The notes: generated from the letters alone by a model not told the origin. Counted from the stretch's first letter, positions 35,147 through 45,301 are shown. The stretch is 64,000 bases of DNA from Weizmannia acidilactici (GCF_008974225.1 NZ_BKZR01000003.1:1-64000); one strand, 5' to 3'. Made by a program: numbers and translations.

Positions 35147-35794
35147 ATGATTGTGGAAGAAATTATGCAAAAAAACGTAAAAACGCTCACACCTAAAAAT
35201 ACCGTACGGGACGCATTGCAATTGATGCAAAAGGAACGGATCCGGCATATACCGCTTGTCGATGGAAACGGCAAATTGGCGGGTGTCGTTACGGAGCGCG
35301 ACATTAAAGAAGTGGCGCCCAATCCGTTTTTCCCTAATGAACAAATGGAAAAACTGGCGCTGCCTTTGGAAAAAATCATGAAAACCAACTTGCTGACAGG
35401 GCACCCGCTCGATTTTATCGAAGACATGGCGGCCCTCATGAACGACAACCGCATTGGCTGCCTGCCAATCCTTGAGCGGGGCAAACTGGTCGGGATCGTC
35501 ACGGGAACGGATTTGCTCCAGACTTTTGTCGATTTGACTGGCGCCGGGCAGCCAAGCTCGCAAATTGAAATCCGCGTGCGCAACCGTACGGGCGTCCTCC
35601 GGGAAATTACGGAAATTATTTATGAACACCATATCAATATTTTAAGCGTGCTGATCTATCCGGACCGCAAGAACCTTGATAACCGCATTCTCGTCTTCCG
35701 CGTCAGCACGATGAATCCTGTAACCCTTATTTCGCATTTAAAAGAGGCCGGCTTTGATGTGCTTTGGCCGAATATGCCGGGGATGCCGAGATGA
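35147..35794 (+). CDS. acuB: Acetoin utilisation protein AcuB (CBS-ACT)
   Basis: Has 215 residues with two CBS domains (about 1-60 and 75-130, from MIVEEIMQKNVKTL) and an ACT-like domain at the end (EIRVRNRTGVLREITEI). CBS pairs usually sense adenine nucleotides, so it probably adjusts AcuA/AcuC activity to energy state; the exact role is not established. The start at 35147 is behind AAAGGGGATGGG. Overlaps acuC by four bases. Confidence 0.93.
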   Translation: MIVEEIMQKNVKTLTPKNTVRDALQLMQKERIRHIPLVDGNGKLAGVVTERDIKEVAPNPFFPNEQMEKLALPLEKIMKTNLLTGHPLDFIEDMAALMNDNRIGCLPILERGKLVGIVTGTDLLQTFVDLTGAGQPSSQIEIRVRNRTGVLREITEIIYEHHINILSVLIYPDRKNLDNRILVFRVSTMNPVTLISHLKEAGFDVLWPNMPGMPR

Positions 35795-36945
35795 AAGAGG
35801 CTGTTTTCGTTTTTTCAACCGACTTATTGGCATACCGGTTCCGCAACGACCATCCGTTTAACCAGATGCGGCTCCAATTGGTGAAAGAATTGCTCGAAGC
35901 GATCGGTGCATTAAACCGGGAAGATATCGTGAAACCGCGCATGGCCAGTGATGAAGAACTTTTTTTCATCCACGACCCGTCTTACGTGGAGGCGGTCAAA
36001 CTGGCTGGCCGGGGCAAACTTGATCCCGTAAAAGCCGAAAATTTCGGTCTCGGGACGGAAGATACGCCAATTTTTCCGAATATGCATGAAGCAAGCGCCC
36101 TGATCGCGGGCGGCACGCTGGCAGCGGCGGAAGAAGTCATGTCTGGCAGGGCGCGCCATGCCCTCCATTTGGGCGGCGGCCTGCACCACGGCTTCCGTGG
36201 CAAAGCTTCCGGCTTCTGCATTTACAATGATACGGCCATTGCCATCAAATATTTACGTGAAACATACGGGGTACGCATTCTCTATGTGGATACCGACGCC
36301 CACCACGGCGACGGGGTGCAGTGGGCTTTCTATGATGATGAAAATGTTTGTACGCTTTCCATCCATGAAACGGGCCGTTATTTATTTCCCGGCACCGGTA
36401 ATGTCAATGAATGGGGCACCGGAAAAGGTTACGGCTATTCTTTCAACATTCCTGTGGATGCGTTTACAGAAGATGAATCATGGTTGGAATGCTATGCGGC
36501 GGCGCTGGAAGAAATTGCAGCGTATTTTAAACCGGATGTGCTTGTCACACAAAACGGGGCAGATGCGCACTACTACGATCCGCTGACCCATTTATCGGCC
36601 ACGATGAAGATTTACAGGGAAATCCCGAAACTTGCCCATAAAATCGCACACCAATATTGCGAAGGGCGCTGGATCGCGGTCGGCGGCGGGGGCTATGATA
36701 TTTGGCGGGTAGTGCCGCGTGCATGGTCGCTTCTTTGGCTCGAGATGGCGGAAAGGGATGGCGGGCAAGGTGAAATCCCGGCATCATGGCTTGAAAAATG
36801 GCAGAAAAAGTCCTCTTATCCGCTGCCGGCTGTCTGGGACGATCCCGCTGACCTATACCGGCCGATCCCGCGCAAACAAGAAATTGAAGAAAAGAACCGG
36901 AACGTATTAAACCGGATGCTGCAGTTCATCGGGCAGTTAAAATAA
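35791..36945 (+). CDS. acuC: Protein deacetylase AcuC
   Basis: A histone-deacetylase-family zinc enzyme that removes the acetyl group from AcsA. The 384 residues show HLGGGLHHGF (catalytic histidines), VDTDAHHGDGVQ (metal ligands), and GGGGYDIWRV. The ATG at 35791 overlaps the acuB stop (ATGA). Ends at a bidirectional terminator facing ccpA. Confidence 0.96.
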   Translation: MKEAVFVFSTDLLAYRFRNDHPFNQMRLQLVKELLEAIGALNREDIVKPRMASDEELFFIHDPSYVEAVKLAGRGKLDPVKAENFGLGTEDTPIFPNMHEASALIAGGTLAAAEEVMSGRARHALHLGGGLHHGFRGKASGFCIYNDTAIAIKYLRETYGVRILYVDTDAHHGDGVQWAFYDDENVCTLSIHETGRYLFPGTGNVNEWGTGKGYGYSFNIPVDAFTEDESWLECYAAALEEIAAYFKPDVLVTQNGADAHYYDPLTHLSATMKIYREIPKLAHKIAHQYCEGRWIAVGGGGYDIWRVVPRAWSLLWLEMAERDGGQGEIPASWLEKWQKKSSYPLPAVWDDPADLYRPIPRKQEIEEKNRNVLNRMLQFIGQLK

Positions 36946-36985
36946 GGCCGGCACTGCCAAAAATGTATTTTTTGGAAGGCCGGCC
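36946..36985. terminator. Bidirectional terminator, acuC / ccpA
   Basis: GGCCGGC and GCCGGCC outer arms with inner CCAAAAA/TTTTTTGG pairing between convergent genes. Confidence 0.8.
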
Positions 36986-36991
36986 CCTTTC

Positions 36992-37990
36992 TTATTTCGT
37001 CGAATTCCGGTATTCAATGCGGTGCGGCAGGATGACTTTGTTTTCCGCTACCGTTTCTTTATTCATGTATTTCGTCAAAAGCCTCATAGATACTGCCCCG
37101 ATGTCATACAAAGGCTGGACGACAGAAGTGAGCTGCGGGCGCACCATTTCGGCAAGGCGCGTATTATCGGACGAAACCACTTCCAGCTCATCCGGGATTT
37201 TTACGCCTGCGTCCTGGGCGCCATGGATCACGCCGAGCGCCATTTCATCGTTTCCAACGAAAACAGCCGTAGGGGCTTTATCCAATTCCTGAAGCCGCTG
37301 CCATGCTTCTATACCGGAATCATATGTATAGTCCCCCTCTATAACATAGTCTTCATCGAATTCAATTCCCGCTTCGGCGAGTGCCTCTTTGTACCCTTCC
37401 AGGCGCAGTTCACGGTTGATCGCATCATGGAGAGGGCCGATGACCAAAGCAATCTCTTTATGGCCTTTTTTCACAAACTCGCTGATGACTTCTACCGTCG
37501 CCTTTTTGTAATCAATATTGACAGACGGAATTTTGTTGAACGGCTCAATTGAACCGGCGAGCACGATCGGTACGGAAGATTTTTCGAATTCAGCAATATG
37601 CTCTTCCGTAATATTGCCGCTCATAAACACAATACCGTCCACCTGCTTGCCAAGCATCGTATTGAGCAGATGCAGCTCTTTCTCTTTATTTTGGTCCGAA
37701 TTGCTCAAAATAATATTGTACTTGTACATCGTTGCAATATCTTCAATGCCGCGCGCAAGTTCCGCATAAAGCATATTCGAAACATCCGGGATGATCACGC
37801 CGACCGTCGTCGTTTTTTTGCTGGCAAGCCCGCGCGCAACAGCATTCGGGCGGTAGCCAAGCCGGTCGATCACTTCCAAAACTTTCTTTCTTGTAGTTGG
37901 CTTAACATTCGGGTTTCCGTTTACAACCCGCGAAACGGTAGCCATTGAAACATTGGCTTCACGGGCAACATCATAAATGGTCACATTCAT
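36992..37990 (-). CDS. ccpA: Catabolite control protein CcpA
   Basis: LacI-family master regulator of carbon catabolite control, which binds cre sites with HPr-Ser-P. The 332 residues begin MNVTIYDVAREANVSMATVSRV (helix-turn-helix and hinge to about 60), followed by the sugar-binding-like core. The start at 37990 matches the family; a GTG four codons upstream touches GGAG too closely. Synteny with aroA supports CcpA over other LacI proteins. Confidence 0.96.
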   Translation of the reverse strand: MNVTIYDVAREANVSMATVSRVVNGNPNVKPTTRKKVLEVIDRLGYRPNAVARGLASKKTTTVGVIIPDVSNMLYAELARGIEDIATMYKYNIILSNSDQNKEKELHLLNTMLGKQVDGIVFMSGNITEEHIAEFEKSSVPIVLAGSIEPFNKIPSVNIDYKKATVEVISEFVKKGHKEIALVIGPLHDAINRELRLEGYKEALAEAGIEFDEDYVIEGDYTYDSGIEAWQRLQELDKAPTAVFVGNDEMALGVIHGAQDAGVKIPDELEVVSSDNTRLAEMVRPQLTSVVQPLYDIGAVSMRLLTKYMNKETVAENKVILPHRIEYRNSTK

Positions 37991-38153
37991 TTTTCCATTC
38001 ACACTCCAATTTTACAGTCCTATTCATAGTTTTCACAATTCAGCCCATATTAAACATGGCAACGGCAATATTCCGGCAGGTCAGCGGTGTATGATCTAAA
38101 AAACGCCAAACCACGATCGTATTCGACATTTTTATCAGTTCATTAGACTTTTA

Positions 38154-38162
38154 ATTATACCA
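38154..38162 (-). promoter_or_regulatory. Extended -10 promoter of ccpA
   Basis: TGGTATAAT on the minus strand, about 165 bases before the ccpA start. No good -35 is visible. The rest of the 38000-38260 spacer shows no gene. Confidence 0.4.
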
Positions 38163-38263
38163 TATATAATAAGCCAGGGAAAAATTTCCTGCAAGTCTTG
38201 ACACAAAATTGACACATTCTTCGCATGGATTTTCAAGGAATGGGGGACCTGGCGAAGAAAAAA

Positions 38264-38284
38264 CCTTCTGCACCACGCAGAAGG
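38264..38284 (-). terminator. aroA terminator
   Basis: CCTTCTGC and GCAGAAGG arms, followed on the minus strand by TTTTTTCTTC. Confidence 0.85.
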
Positions 38285-38298
38285 CTGTTTCAAATAGG

Positions 38299-39375
38299 TT
38301 AAATTTTTGCAGGCAGTACAGCTTGGATTTCTTTATAAAATTCATCAAATTGTTTCAAATCCATTTGCTGTGCCGAGTCTGAGAGCGCCACAGCCGGATC
38401 TGGATGGACTTCCGCCATGATGCCGTCCGCCCCGATGGCGAGCGCCGCTTTAGCCGCCGGAAGGAGCAGATCCCTTCTCCCTGTTGAGTGGGTCACATCC
38501 ACAAATACCGGCAAATGCGTTTCCTGTTTTAAAATCGGCACGGCAGTTATGTCGAGCGTATTCCGTGTCGCCCTTTCATACGTCCGGATGCCGCGTTCGC
38601 AAAGGATAATCTGGCCGTTGCCCCTAGACATAATGTATTCCGCCGCATTGATGAATTCTTCAATCGTTGCAGCCAGGCCGCGTTTTAAAAGGATCGGCTT
38701 TTCTATGGAACCTGCCGCTTTCAACAGTTCAAAGTTTTGCATATTGCGCGCGCCGATTTGGATCACATCAAGGTAATCCACTGCTTTTTCCAAATCAGCC
38801 GGCGTTACGATTTCACTGATGACAGCCAAATCAAATTCATCGGCGATTTGCTTTAAGATTTTCAGGCCTTCAAGCCCCAAACCTTGGAAATCATACGGAG
38901 AGGTGCGCGGTTTATAAGCGCCGCCGCGAAGCAATTTTAATCCCTTCGCTTTAACGGATGCAGCAACAGCCGCAACCTGGTCGTACGATTCAACCGAACA
39001 TGGGCCAAAAACAAAATATTGGTTGCCGTCGCCCACTTTTTCACCTTTAATATCGACAATCGTATTTTCCGGCTTTTTCTTCCGCGAAACAAGCAATGCT
39101 TTGCGGTGGTCATCTTCCTGCAGTTCTAGTCCGGCTTTGAAAATTTCCTTAAAGAGATGCTCAATCGTAGAAATTTCAAATGGGCCATCATGATGGTCCT
39201 TAATCAAATTCAGCATTTCCCGTTCACGGACCGGATCATAGCGGTTCACCCCCTGTACTTCCTTCAGTTTCCCGATTTCCTGCACAAGTTTGCCCCGCCT
39301 GTTGATCAATTCCAGGAGTTTCAAATTCAGTGCTTCTACTTCTTTTCGCAATTGCTCAAGCTCTTGGTTCCCCAC
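38299..39375 (-). CDS. aroA: Chorismate mutase / DAHP synthase fusion
   Basis: The N-terminal 90 residues are an AroQ-type chorismate mutase; the rest is 3-deoxy-7-phosphoheptulonate synthase, the first shikimate step. The 358 residues equal B. subtilis AroA(G). FGPCSVES, LRGGAYKPRTSPY and VDVTHSTGRRD are the synthase signatures. In this family the mutase domain gives feedback control by chorismate or prephenate. The start is GTG behind GAGAGG. The ytxJ gene usual after aroA in B. subtilis is not present here. Confidence 0.95.
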   Translation of the reverse strand: MGNQELEQLRKEVEALNLKLLELINRRGKLVQEIGKLKEVQGVNRYDPVREREMLNLIKDHHDGPFEISTIEHLFKEIFKAGLELQEDDHRKALLVSRKKKPENTIVDIKGEKVGDGNQYFVFGPCSVESYDQVAAVAASVKAKGLKLLRGGAYKPRTSPYDFQGLGLEGLKILKQIADEFDLAVISEIVTPADLEKAVDYLDVIQIGARNMQNFELLKAAGSIEKPILLKRGLAATIEEFINAAEYIMSRGNGQIILCERGIRTYERATRNTLDITAVPILKQETHLPVFVDVTHSTGRRDLLLPAAKAALAIGADGIMAEVHPDPAVALSDSAQQMDLKQFDEFYKEIQAVLPAKI

Positions 39376-39607
39376 GTACCTCTCATCCTCTCTGTTGTCC
39401 TTTATAGAATTTTTTCTGGCGTCTTCCTGTTGTCAATTAAACTTACAAGTTATTAGCACTTATTATAGTCTATTCTTTTTAAAAAGTCACGGAAAAATTC
39501 TTTATCGGATAAACGCTTTTATGCATTAAAGCAAATAGTGAAGTTTATGTTTTGCCACCCTATTCTTTATTATTATTTTGTATCGGAAATGGTTCTTTTC
39601 TTGTATG

Positions 39608-39635
39608 AAAAAAGCGGCGCAAATGCCGCTTTTTT
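39608..39635 (-). terminator. ytxGH terminator
   Basis: AAAAAAGCGGC and GCCGCTTTTTT arms, six-base loop, immediately behind ytxH. Confidence 0.9.
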
Positions 39636-39643
39636 CCGCCTGC

Positions 39644-40024
39644 TTATTCGCCGAATGAAGAGGAGGCTCCGGGCTGATCCTGCATTTGTTTATTCATCTC
39701 TTCCATATCGAACCCCGCTTTGTCTTTTGCCTGCTGAGCCGTTTGCATCACATTGTCTTTCAGCTGGCTGCCTTTTTGCATGGCGAAATCCCGTACCTGC
39801 TTTGTTTTTTCGGCAGCCTGCGAAGCAAGTTTTGTTCCTTTTTCAGCCGCAAATTCGCGCCAGCCGTCGGTTTTTCCTTTAATGGCTTCCATTTGGCCGT
39901 TTAAATCTTCACGCAGTTCTTTACCGGATTTCGGAGCGAGCATAAGGGCAACCGCAGCACCGACAACACCGCCGACAATAGCGCCCGTCAAAAAATCTTT
40001 TGTGGACATTTGTTCATTAGACAT
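39644..40024 (-). CDS. ytxH: YtxH-family stress protein
   Basis: A 126-residue protein whose YtxH domain begins with a glycine-rich membrane segment (GAIVGGVVGAAVALMLAP) and continues SGKELREDL. A low-complexity Lys/Gln/Ala helix follows. Relatives are general-stress proteins of unknown mechanism. The start at 40024 is six bases behind GGAGGA; co-transcribed with ytxG twelve bases upstream. Confidence 0.9.
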   Translation of the reverse strand: MSNEQMSTKDFLTGAIVGGVVGAAVALMLAPKSGKELREDLNGQMEAIKGKTDGWREFAAEKGTKLASQAAEKTKQVRDFAMQKGSQLKDNVMQTAQQAKDKAGFDMEEMNKQMQDQPGASSSFGE

Positions 40025-40036
40025 ATCCATTCCTCC

Positions 40037-40579
40037 TTATGAATTTCTTGCCCTTCTCAACTGCCTTTCTTCATCATGGACCTGTTCTTCCAAAAGCCGC
40101 TTCGGTTTCGGGCTTTTTGCAGAAAGCGGATGGGTAACAGTACTGTTGTCCTGGCCGGACGAATTTTTGCTTTTTTTATCCGACCATCTATTTTTAATTT
40201 CTTTTAACGCAGCGCCCCATTGCATGGCTTGCGCTATTTTATCCTGCCTTTTGCTGACTGCAGAGGCAATGGTTGTTGTCACTTTGCGCAGTGCCTGGCT
40301 CAGCTGCTGGACGGACACGCCGATGTCTTCGACGGCATAAACCACGCTGTTCAGCCTTTCTGATTTATGTTCGATGTCCTCTACCAACACATTGGTTTTT
40401 TCCAAAAGTTTTGTGGATTCCATGGTTATCCCGTGCAGCTGCCCTTCAAGCCCTTTGACCGTATCAGACAGATTGTCCAAAGTTTTGCTTAACGATTTGA
40501 GCGTTTTCGACAAGCTCAGTACCAAAATAAAAAAGGCCACAGCAATCAGAGCCACGCTCAAATAAAGTATGATAATCAT
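40037..40579 (-). CDS. ytxG: YtxG (DUF948) membrane protein
   Basis: Has 180 residues, with one N-terminal membrane segment (1-22) and then a heptad-like coiled coil (SKTLKSLSKTLDNLSDT) to about 130 and a charged tail. Resembles the DUF948 family, some of which are named as methyl-accepting-like or general stress proteins; function unknown. First gene of ytxGH. Confidence 0.9.
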   Translation of the reverse strand: MIIILYLSVALIAVAFFILVLSLSKTLKSLSKTLDNLSDTVKGLEGQLHGITMESTKLLEKTNVLVEDIEHKSERLNSVVYAVEDIGVSVQQLSQALRKVTTTIASAVSKRQDKIAQAMQWGAALKEIKNRWSDKKSKNSSGQDNSTVTHPLSAKSPKPKRLLEEQVHDEERQLRRARNS

Positions 40580-40851
40580 TTTTCCATACCACCTCCATGT
40601 ACAATCAAATTATCCCAAATCACCTGCATAAAACACGCAAGGCTTTCGATTTCTTTTTTTTAGCCTCTGCTCCCTCTATTTTCTCATACTTGCCGGGCAC
40701 CTGCCAATTATAAATGGCAGGATTTTCTTTTTGATTATTATTTCGATTTTTATTCCTTTTTTCCTGCTCATTTGCTGCCTTTTTTTGCGGAAATAAGACA
40801 ATTTAGTAGGAACGTGCCGGAAATGGCGTCGCAGGATCGTCCGGGAAATTG
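40580..40851. other. Spacer between ytxG and murC
   Basis: AT-rich, no gene seen. One stem, CCTGCC (40700-40705) with GGCAGG (40716-40721), followed by ATTTTCTTTTT on the plus strand. A sigma-B or sigma-H promoter for ytxGH might be expected from the B. subtilis counterpart, but I could not find a match. Confidence 0.4.
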
Positions 40852-40890
40852 AAAAGGCGTTGTCCAACGTTTTTCCGGACAACGCCTTTT
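40852..40890 (-). terminator. murC terminator
   Basis: AAAAGGCGTTGTCC and GGACAACGCCTTTT arms, directly behind murC. Confidence 0.9.
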
Positions 40891-40893
40891 CTA

Positions 40894-42207
40894 TTACTGG
40901 CTTACATGCCTTTGCAGCAATTCTTCGTATGCTTTTTGGTACTTTTGAATATCGCCGGCCCCCATAAAGAGGATGACGCTGTTTTCAATCCCGAGAAGCG
41001 GGGACATGTCCTCTTCTTTGATAATTTGGGAACCTTCAATTTTTTCCTGCAAATCATTGATGGAAAGCTTTCCGTAATGCTCACGGGCCGACCCGAAAAT
41101 ATCGCAGAGAAAGACCCGGTCGGCAAGGCTTAAACTTTCGGCAAAATCCGTCAAGAAAGCCTGTGTGCGGCTGAAAGTGTGCGGCTGGAATACCGCAACC
41201 AGCTCGCGTTCCGGATATTTTTTCCGGGTCGCATCAATCGTTGCTTTGATTTCAGTCGGATGGTGGGCATAATCGTCAATAATGATTTGCGTGCCGATTT
41301 CTTTTTCCGTAAAGCGGCGTTTTACCCCATGGAACGTTTTTAAATGCTCCTGCACCGCTTCTTTATCAATCCCTTCGTACTGGCAGAGGGCGATGACACC
41401 GAGCGCATTCAGCACATTATGGTTCCCGAAAGACGGGATTTCAAACGTGCCGTAAAAATTATTGCGGACAACCACATCAAATTTCGTTCCTGTTGGTTCC
41501 GTCACAATATTTCTCGCCTGGAAATCGTTTCCTTCTTCAAATCCGTAAAACACAACCGGGACTTTTGCCTGGATTTTTTGCAGCTGTTCATCATCCCCGT
41601 ATGCGATGATGCCTTTTTTCACCTGCAGGGCCATTTCCTGGAAAGCAGAAAAAACATCGTCAATATTGGCATAGTAATCAGGATGGTCAAAATCAATATT
41701 GGTCATGATCGCATAATCCGGATGGTAAGAAAGGAAATGACGACGGTATTCGCAAGCTTCAAACACAAAATACTCCGCATCTTTTACGCCTTTTCCCGTG
41801 CCGTCCCCGATCAAGTAGGAAGTCGGCTTGATCGCATGCATCACATGTGCAAGCAGCCCTGTTGTCGATGTTTTTCCGTGCGCGCCCGTAACGGCAATGC
41901 TTGTGAACCTGGTGATAAAATCTCCGAGGAATTTGTGATAACGGATCACAGGAATCCCGCGTTTGAATGCCTCGTCAATTTCTTCATGCGTATCGGGAAA
42001 TGCGTTTCCTGCAATAACCGTCAACCCCGGCTGTATATTTTCACGTTGGAACGGCAATATTTTGATGCCCGCATCCTCCAGCGCTTGTTGTGTAAAAAAG
42101 CGCTTTTCTACGTCCGATCCCTGCACCTCGTATCCGATGTCGTGCAGGATTTGTGCCAGCGCACTCATGCCCGATCCCTTAATGCCTACGAAATGGTATA
42201 CAGTCAT
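40894..42207 (-). CDS. murC: UDP-N-acetylmuramate--L-alanine ligase
   Basis: Adds L-alanine to UDP-MurNAc, the first peptide step of cell-wall precursor synthesis. The 437 residues have an N-terminal Rossmann start (FVGIKGSGMSALA), the ATP loop GAHGKTSTT at about 108, and FEACEYRRHF typical of MurC. Family length is right. An extended -10 (TGATATAAT, minus strand, -10 at 42352-42357) lies about 145 bases upstream in the otherwise empty 42208-42490 spacer. Confidence 0.97.
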   Translation of the reverse strand: MTVYHFVGIKGSGMSALAQILHDIGYEVQGSDVEKRFFTQQALEDAGIKILPFQRENIQPGLTVIAGNAFPDTHEEIDEAFKRGIPVIRYHKFLGDFITRFTSIAVTGAHGKTSTTGLLAHVMHAIKPTSYLIGDGTGKGVKDAEYFVFEACEYRRHFLSYHPDYAIMTNIDFDHPDYYANIDDVFSAFQEMALQVKKGIIAYGDDEQLQKIQAKVPVVFYGFEEGNDFQARNIVTEPTGTKFDVVVRNNFYGTFEIPSFGNHNVLNALGVIALCQYEGIDKEAVQEHLKTFHGVKRRFTEKEIGTQIIIDDYAHHPTEIKATIDATRKKYPERELVAVFQPHTFSRTQAFLTDFAESLSLADRVFLCDIFGSAREHYGKLSINDLQEKIEGSQIIKEEDMSPLLGIENSVILFMGAGDIQKYQKAYEELLQRHVSQ

Positions 42208-42490
42208 AATAGAACCTCCAACACTGTCTATATGTATGCAGTATATGATAAAAACCCATCATGTGCGATAGCGCACGTTTCTGCACCGGCTGCACTTGCT
42301 GCGTGCGGCCGGTTTCGATGCCCATCTTCACAAAAAAATTTATGCTTAGTCATTATATCACTTCTGGGCAGCTGTGAACACAAAAAACAGAAACTTTGCT
42401 TCACCCTGCTAAAGCGGCAAATATGTGCGGGAAGAGCACCCTTCACTTCCTAGCGTTGCCATTATCCCCGCCGCATATAAGGAAAAACTT

Positions 42491-45190
42491 TTACTCGCGG
42501 GCGGCACCAGCTTCCTGCATTTGCCTGAATTCGCTTTTTGAAACAAGGACGTCGCGTGGCCTGCTGCCTTTTGCTTCCGATATGATGCCCTGCTCCTCCA
42601 TCATATCGACGAGGCGGGCCGCACGGTTATAGCCGATCCTGAAATTGCGCTGCAAAAGCGAAGTGGACGCGCTGCCCTGCTCAATGACAAATTCGCACGC
42701 ATCCAAAAAAAGTTCGTCTTCCTCTTCATTCATTTGCGCCTGCACCATCAATTCTTCCGGCTTGAACAAATATTCGGGCTTTGCCATTTTTCTGGCGTGC
42801 AGCACAACATCATCGATTTCTCTGTCGCTTACAAAAGTGCCCTGCAGCCTGACCGGTTTGGAAGAGCCGTTTTCCAAAAACAGCATATCCCCTTTCCCAA
42901 GCAGTTTCTCCGCCCCGCCCGTGTCGATGATGGTGCGCGAGTCGACCTGCGAAGAAACGGAAAAGGCAATCCGTGTCGGAATATTGGCTTTAATTAAACC
43001 GGTGATGACATCCACGCTCGGCCGCTGCGTCGCGATGATCAAATGGATGCCGCAGGCGCGGGCTTTTTGCGCGATCCGGCAAATCGCATCTTCAACATCC
43101 GCTGGAGATGTCATCATCAAATCGGCAAGCTCGTCGATCACGATCACAATATACGGCAATTTCTCCGCAAAACACCGCGATTGTTCCGCCATTTGATTAA
43201 AGCGGTGGATGTCGCGCACACTTTCATGGGCGAACAGTTCATAACGCCTTTCCATTTCTTCCACCGCCCATTTTAATGCGGCCGTCGCCATCTTCACATC
43301 TGTAATCACAGGGCTAACCAAATGCGGGATATTGTTGTACGGTGCCAGTTCCACCATTTTTGGATCAATTAAAAGTAGTTTTAAATCGTGCGGCGCCGCT
43401 TTGTAAAGAAGCGACACCAGAATGGAATTGATGCAGACGCTTTTCCCGGACCCGGTGGCGCCGGCGATCAGCCCGTGTGGCATTTTTTGCAGGTCGGTCA
43501 CAACCGGCTTTCCGGAAATGTCGAGGCCCATCGCAACGGTCAATGGCGAGGGGCCGTTTTGGAATGCCGGATCCCCGATAATTTCGCTTAACCGCACAGG
43601 GCGGCTTTTCACATTCGGGATTTCAATGCCGACCGTATGCTTGCCCGGGATCGGCGCCTCGATCCTTATATCTTTCGCGGCAAGGCTTAATTTTAAGTCG
43701 TCATTTAAGTTTGTAATTTTATTGACTTTTACACCCGGCTCAGGCTGTACTTCAAAGCGCGTCACGGATGGCCCCTGGCTCGCATTGACCACTTTGGCGC
43801 GGACATTAAAATTTTCAAGCGCCCGGTCAAGCGTTTCGCTTTGTTCGTTTATCCATTCAGCATCCCGGGTTTGTTTTACCGGCGGATCCAGCAGGGAAAG
43901 CGGCGGGAAAGCATACGGCTTCTCCCTGCCGTTTTCCGCCTGCGCTGCCATGCCAAGCGCCGGTTTTTCCTGCTGTATGCGCGGCGCTTCTTTTTTTGCA
44001 GCGATTTTTCTGCGGTCCTGGTTTAGCATCAATACATTAAATGGCAAGTGTTTCCTCTCTTTTTTAGGCTTCTCTTCCGTTTTTCCGGAAACATCCTGTG
44101 CTTCAATAGTTTCAACAGCCGCTGCTCCAACTTGTTCCGTTTCAGATGCCGTTTGCTGTTCTTCTTTCACCTGTTCCGTTTCAGATGGTTGAACGAGTCC
44201 GGATGCTTCTGTTTCTTTCTCCGCAGTCAACAGCTCTGTACCTTTACCGATAACATGCTCCTGCCGCTCTGTCCGGCCACCGGTTTCTTCCTGCAGGCTC
44301 GGGCCCGCTTCTAAAAACGCCTGTTCCCCGGCGGAATTTTCCAACGCATCAGAGGAGCCTTTTGTATAAGCTGCCGTTCCCGTTTGTGAAACGTCCTGCA
44401 TCATTCCTTGCTGCGGTATCTCCGCCTCACCTTCCACAGAGAGGGGTCCCGGCGTTCCAAAAACCGCTTCAGGATCAGTTGTTGCTGCTATTTCCCCTGT
44501 CTGCGGATCCAATATTTGATCTGGGCTTCCCGTACCAGCTGCCCGGCCCATTGCCGCAGCTTCCCTTTGTTGCACTTTTTGAGCAGCCTTTTCTCCGGAA
44601 AGATTTTCAGACGTTTCCGATTGGGTCCCTGATATAGAATCTGTTCCGGTAAATGCCTGCACCTTTTCACCATGTGCTGACAAACCCGTTACTGGAGCCG
44701 CTTCCGCCGTATTTTGGCCAAAAACGGGTTCAAAATCAAGCGCCTGTTTTGTCACTTTTTCTATATCACAAATACGGATATCTTTTTGGTAATCGTCTTC
44801 CAGTTCATATTCAAAAACCGGTTCTTTCTGCTGAAGCGGCGGCCCGTTTTCCGGCCGTTTATACCCGTAAACCGGGGAAGGGATATCGGTCGGCCGGAAA
44901 GGATGGCTTCCCTTTTGCCCAATTTTTTCTCTTTTATAGCGGGTAATAGGCTGATGCGCCCTTAAATCAGGCTGCGGGCGCTCCAGCCCCTTTTTCGACG
45001 TACGGGCAGGAAGGGCGTCCTGATCCGGTATTACCGGAAAACGGAAATGGTTTTTCGGATATTGGTAAACCACACGGGTATCAATGTTTTTGTTTAACGT
45101 CCGGTGATTTTGGGCCGTTTCTGTTTCCTCTTCGTGCCCGCTGTCGTCTTTAAAGTATTTTGCCATTTTTTTAAACCAATTCACATTCAT
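42491..45190 (-). CDS. sftA: DNA translocase SftA (FtsK/SpoIIIE family)
   Basis: A soluble septum-associated DNA pump that clears chromosome DNA from the closing division site. The 899 residues have a short N-terminal targeting region (MNVNWFKKMAKYF), a long Glu/Gln/Thr-rich linker (about 60-390), then the alpha/beta motor with Walker A GATGSGKS and Walker B VIVIDELADLM and a C-terminal gamma winged helix (SASTSLLQRNFRIGYNRAARLVD) that reads DNA direction. There are no membrane segments, which separates it from SpoIIIE and FtsK. The start at 45190 is seven bases behind AGGGA. Confidence 0.95.
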   Translation of the reverse strand: MNVNWFKKMAKYFKDDSGHEEETETAQNHRTLNKNIDTRVVYQYPKNHFRFPVIPDQDALPARTSKKGLERPQPDLRAHQPITRYKREKIGQKGSHPFRPTDIPSPVYGYKRPENGPPLQQKEPVFEYELEDDYQKDIRICDIEKVTKQALDFEPVFGQNTAEAAPVTGLSAHGEKVQAFTGTDSISGTQSETSENLSGEKAAQKVQQREAAAMGRAAGTGSPDQILDPQTGEIAATTDPEAVFGTPGPLSVEGEAEIPQQGMMQDVSQTGTAAYTKGSSDALENSAGEQAFLEAGPSLQEETGGRTERQEHVIGKGTELLTAEKETEASGLVQPSETEQVKEEQQTASETEQVGAAAVETIEAQDVSGKTEEKPKKERKHLPFNVLMLNQDRRKIAAKKEAPRIQQEKPALGMAAQAENGREKPYAFPPLSLLDPPVKQTRDAEWINEQSETLDRALENFNVRAKVVNASQGPSVTRFEVQPEPGVKVNKITNLNDDLKLSLAAKDIRIEAPIPGKHTVGIEIPNVKSRPVRLSEIIGDPAFQNGPSPLTVAMGLDISGKPVVTDLQKMPHGLIAGATGSGKSVCINSILVSLLYKAAPHDLKLLLIDPKMVELAPYNNIPHLVSPVITDVKMATAALKWAVEEMERRYELFAHESVRDIHRFNQMAEQSRCFAEKLPYIVIVIDELADLMMTSPADVEDAICRIAQKARACGIHLIIATQRPSVDVITGLIKANIPTRIAFSVSSQVDSRTIIDTGGAEKLLGKGDMLFLENGSSKPVRLQGTFVSDREIDDVVLHARKMAKPEYLFKPEELMVQAQMNEEEDELFLDACEFVIEQGSASTSLLQRNFRIGYNRAARLVDMMEEQGIISEAKGSRPRDVLVSKSEFRQMQEAGAARE

Positions 45191-45301
45191 CACTCTTTCC
45201 CTTTGCTCCTGCGTCCGAAGAGTCCCCAAAAAATCCTGTCACTCTCCATTATACAAAGGAAACACATGTTTTTCGAGGGATTTTTTAACACAGCCCTTCC
45301 A

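Noticed and set aside
42208..42490. Looked for a riboswitch or RNA gene between sftA and murC
   Set aside because: Only a promoter-like extended -10 is visible; no conserved RNA landmark.
43422..44192. Long plus-strand frame opposite sftA
   Set aside because: Antisense shadow of a clear DNA translocase gene, without ribosome site or motif.
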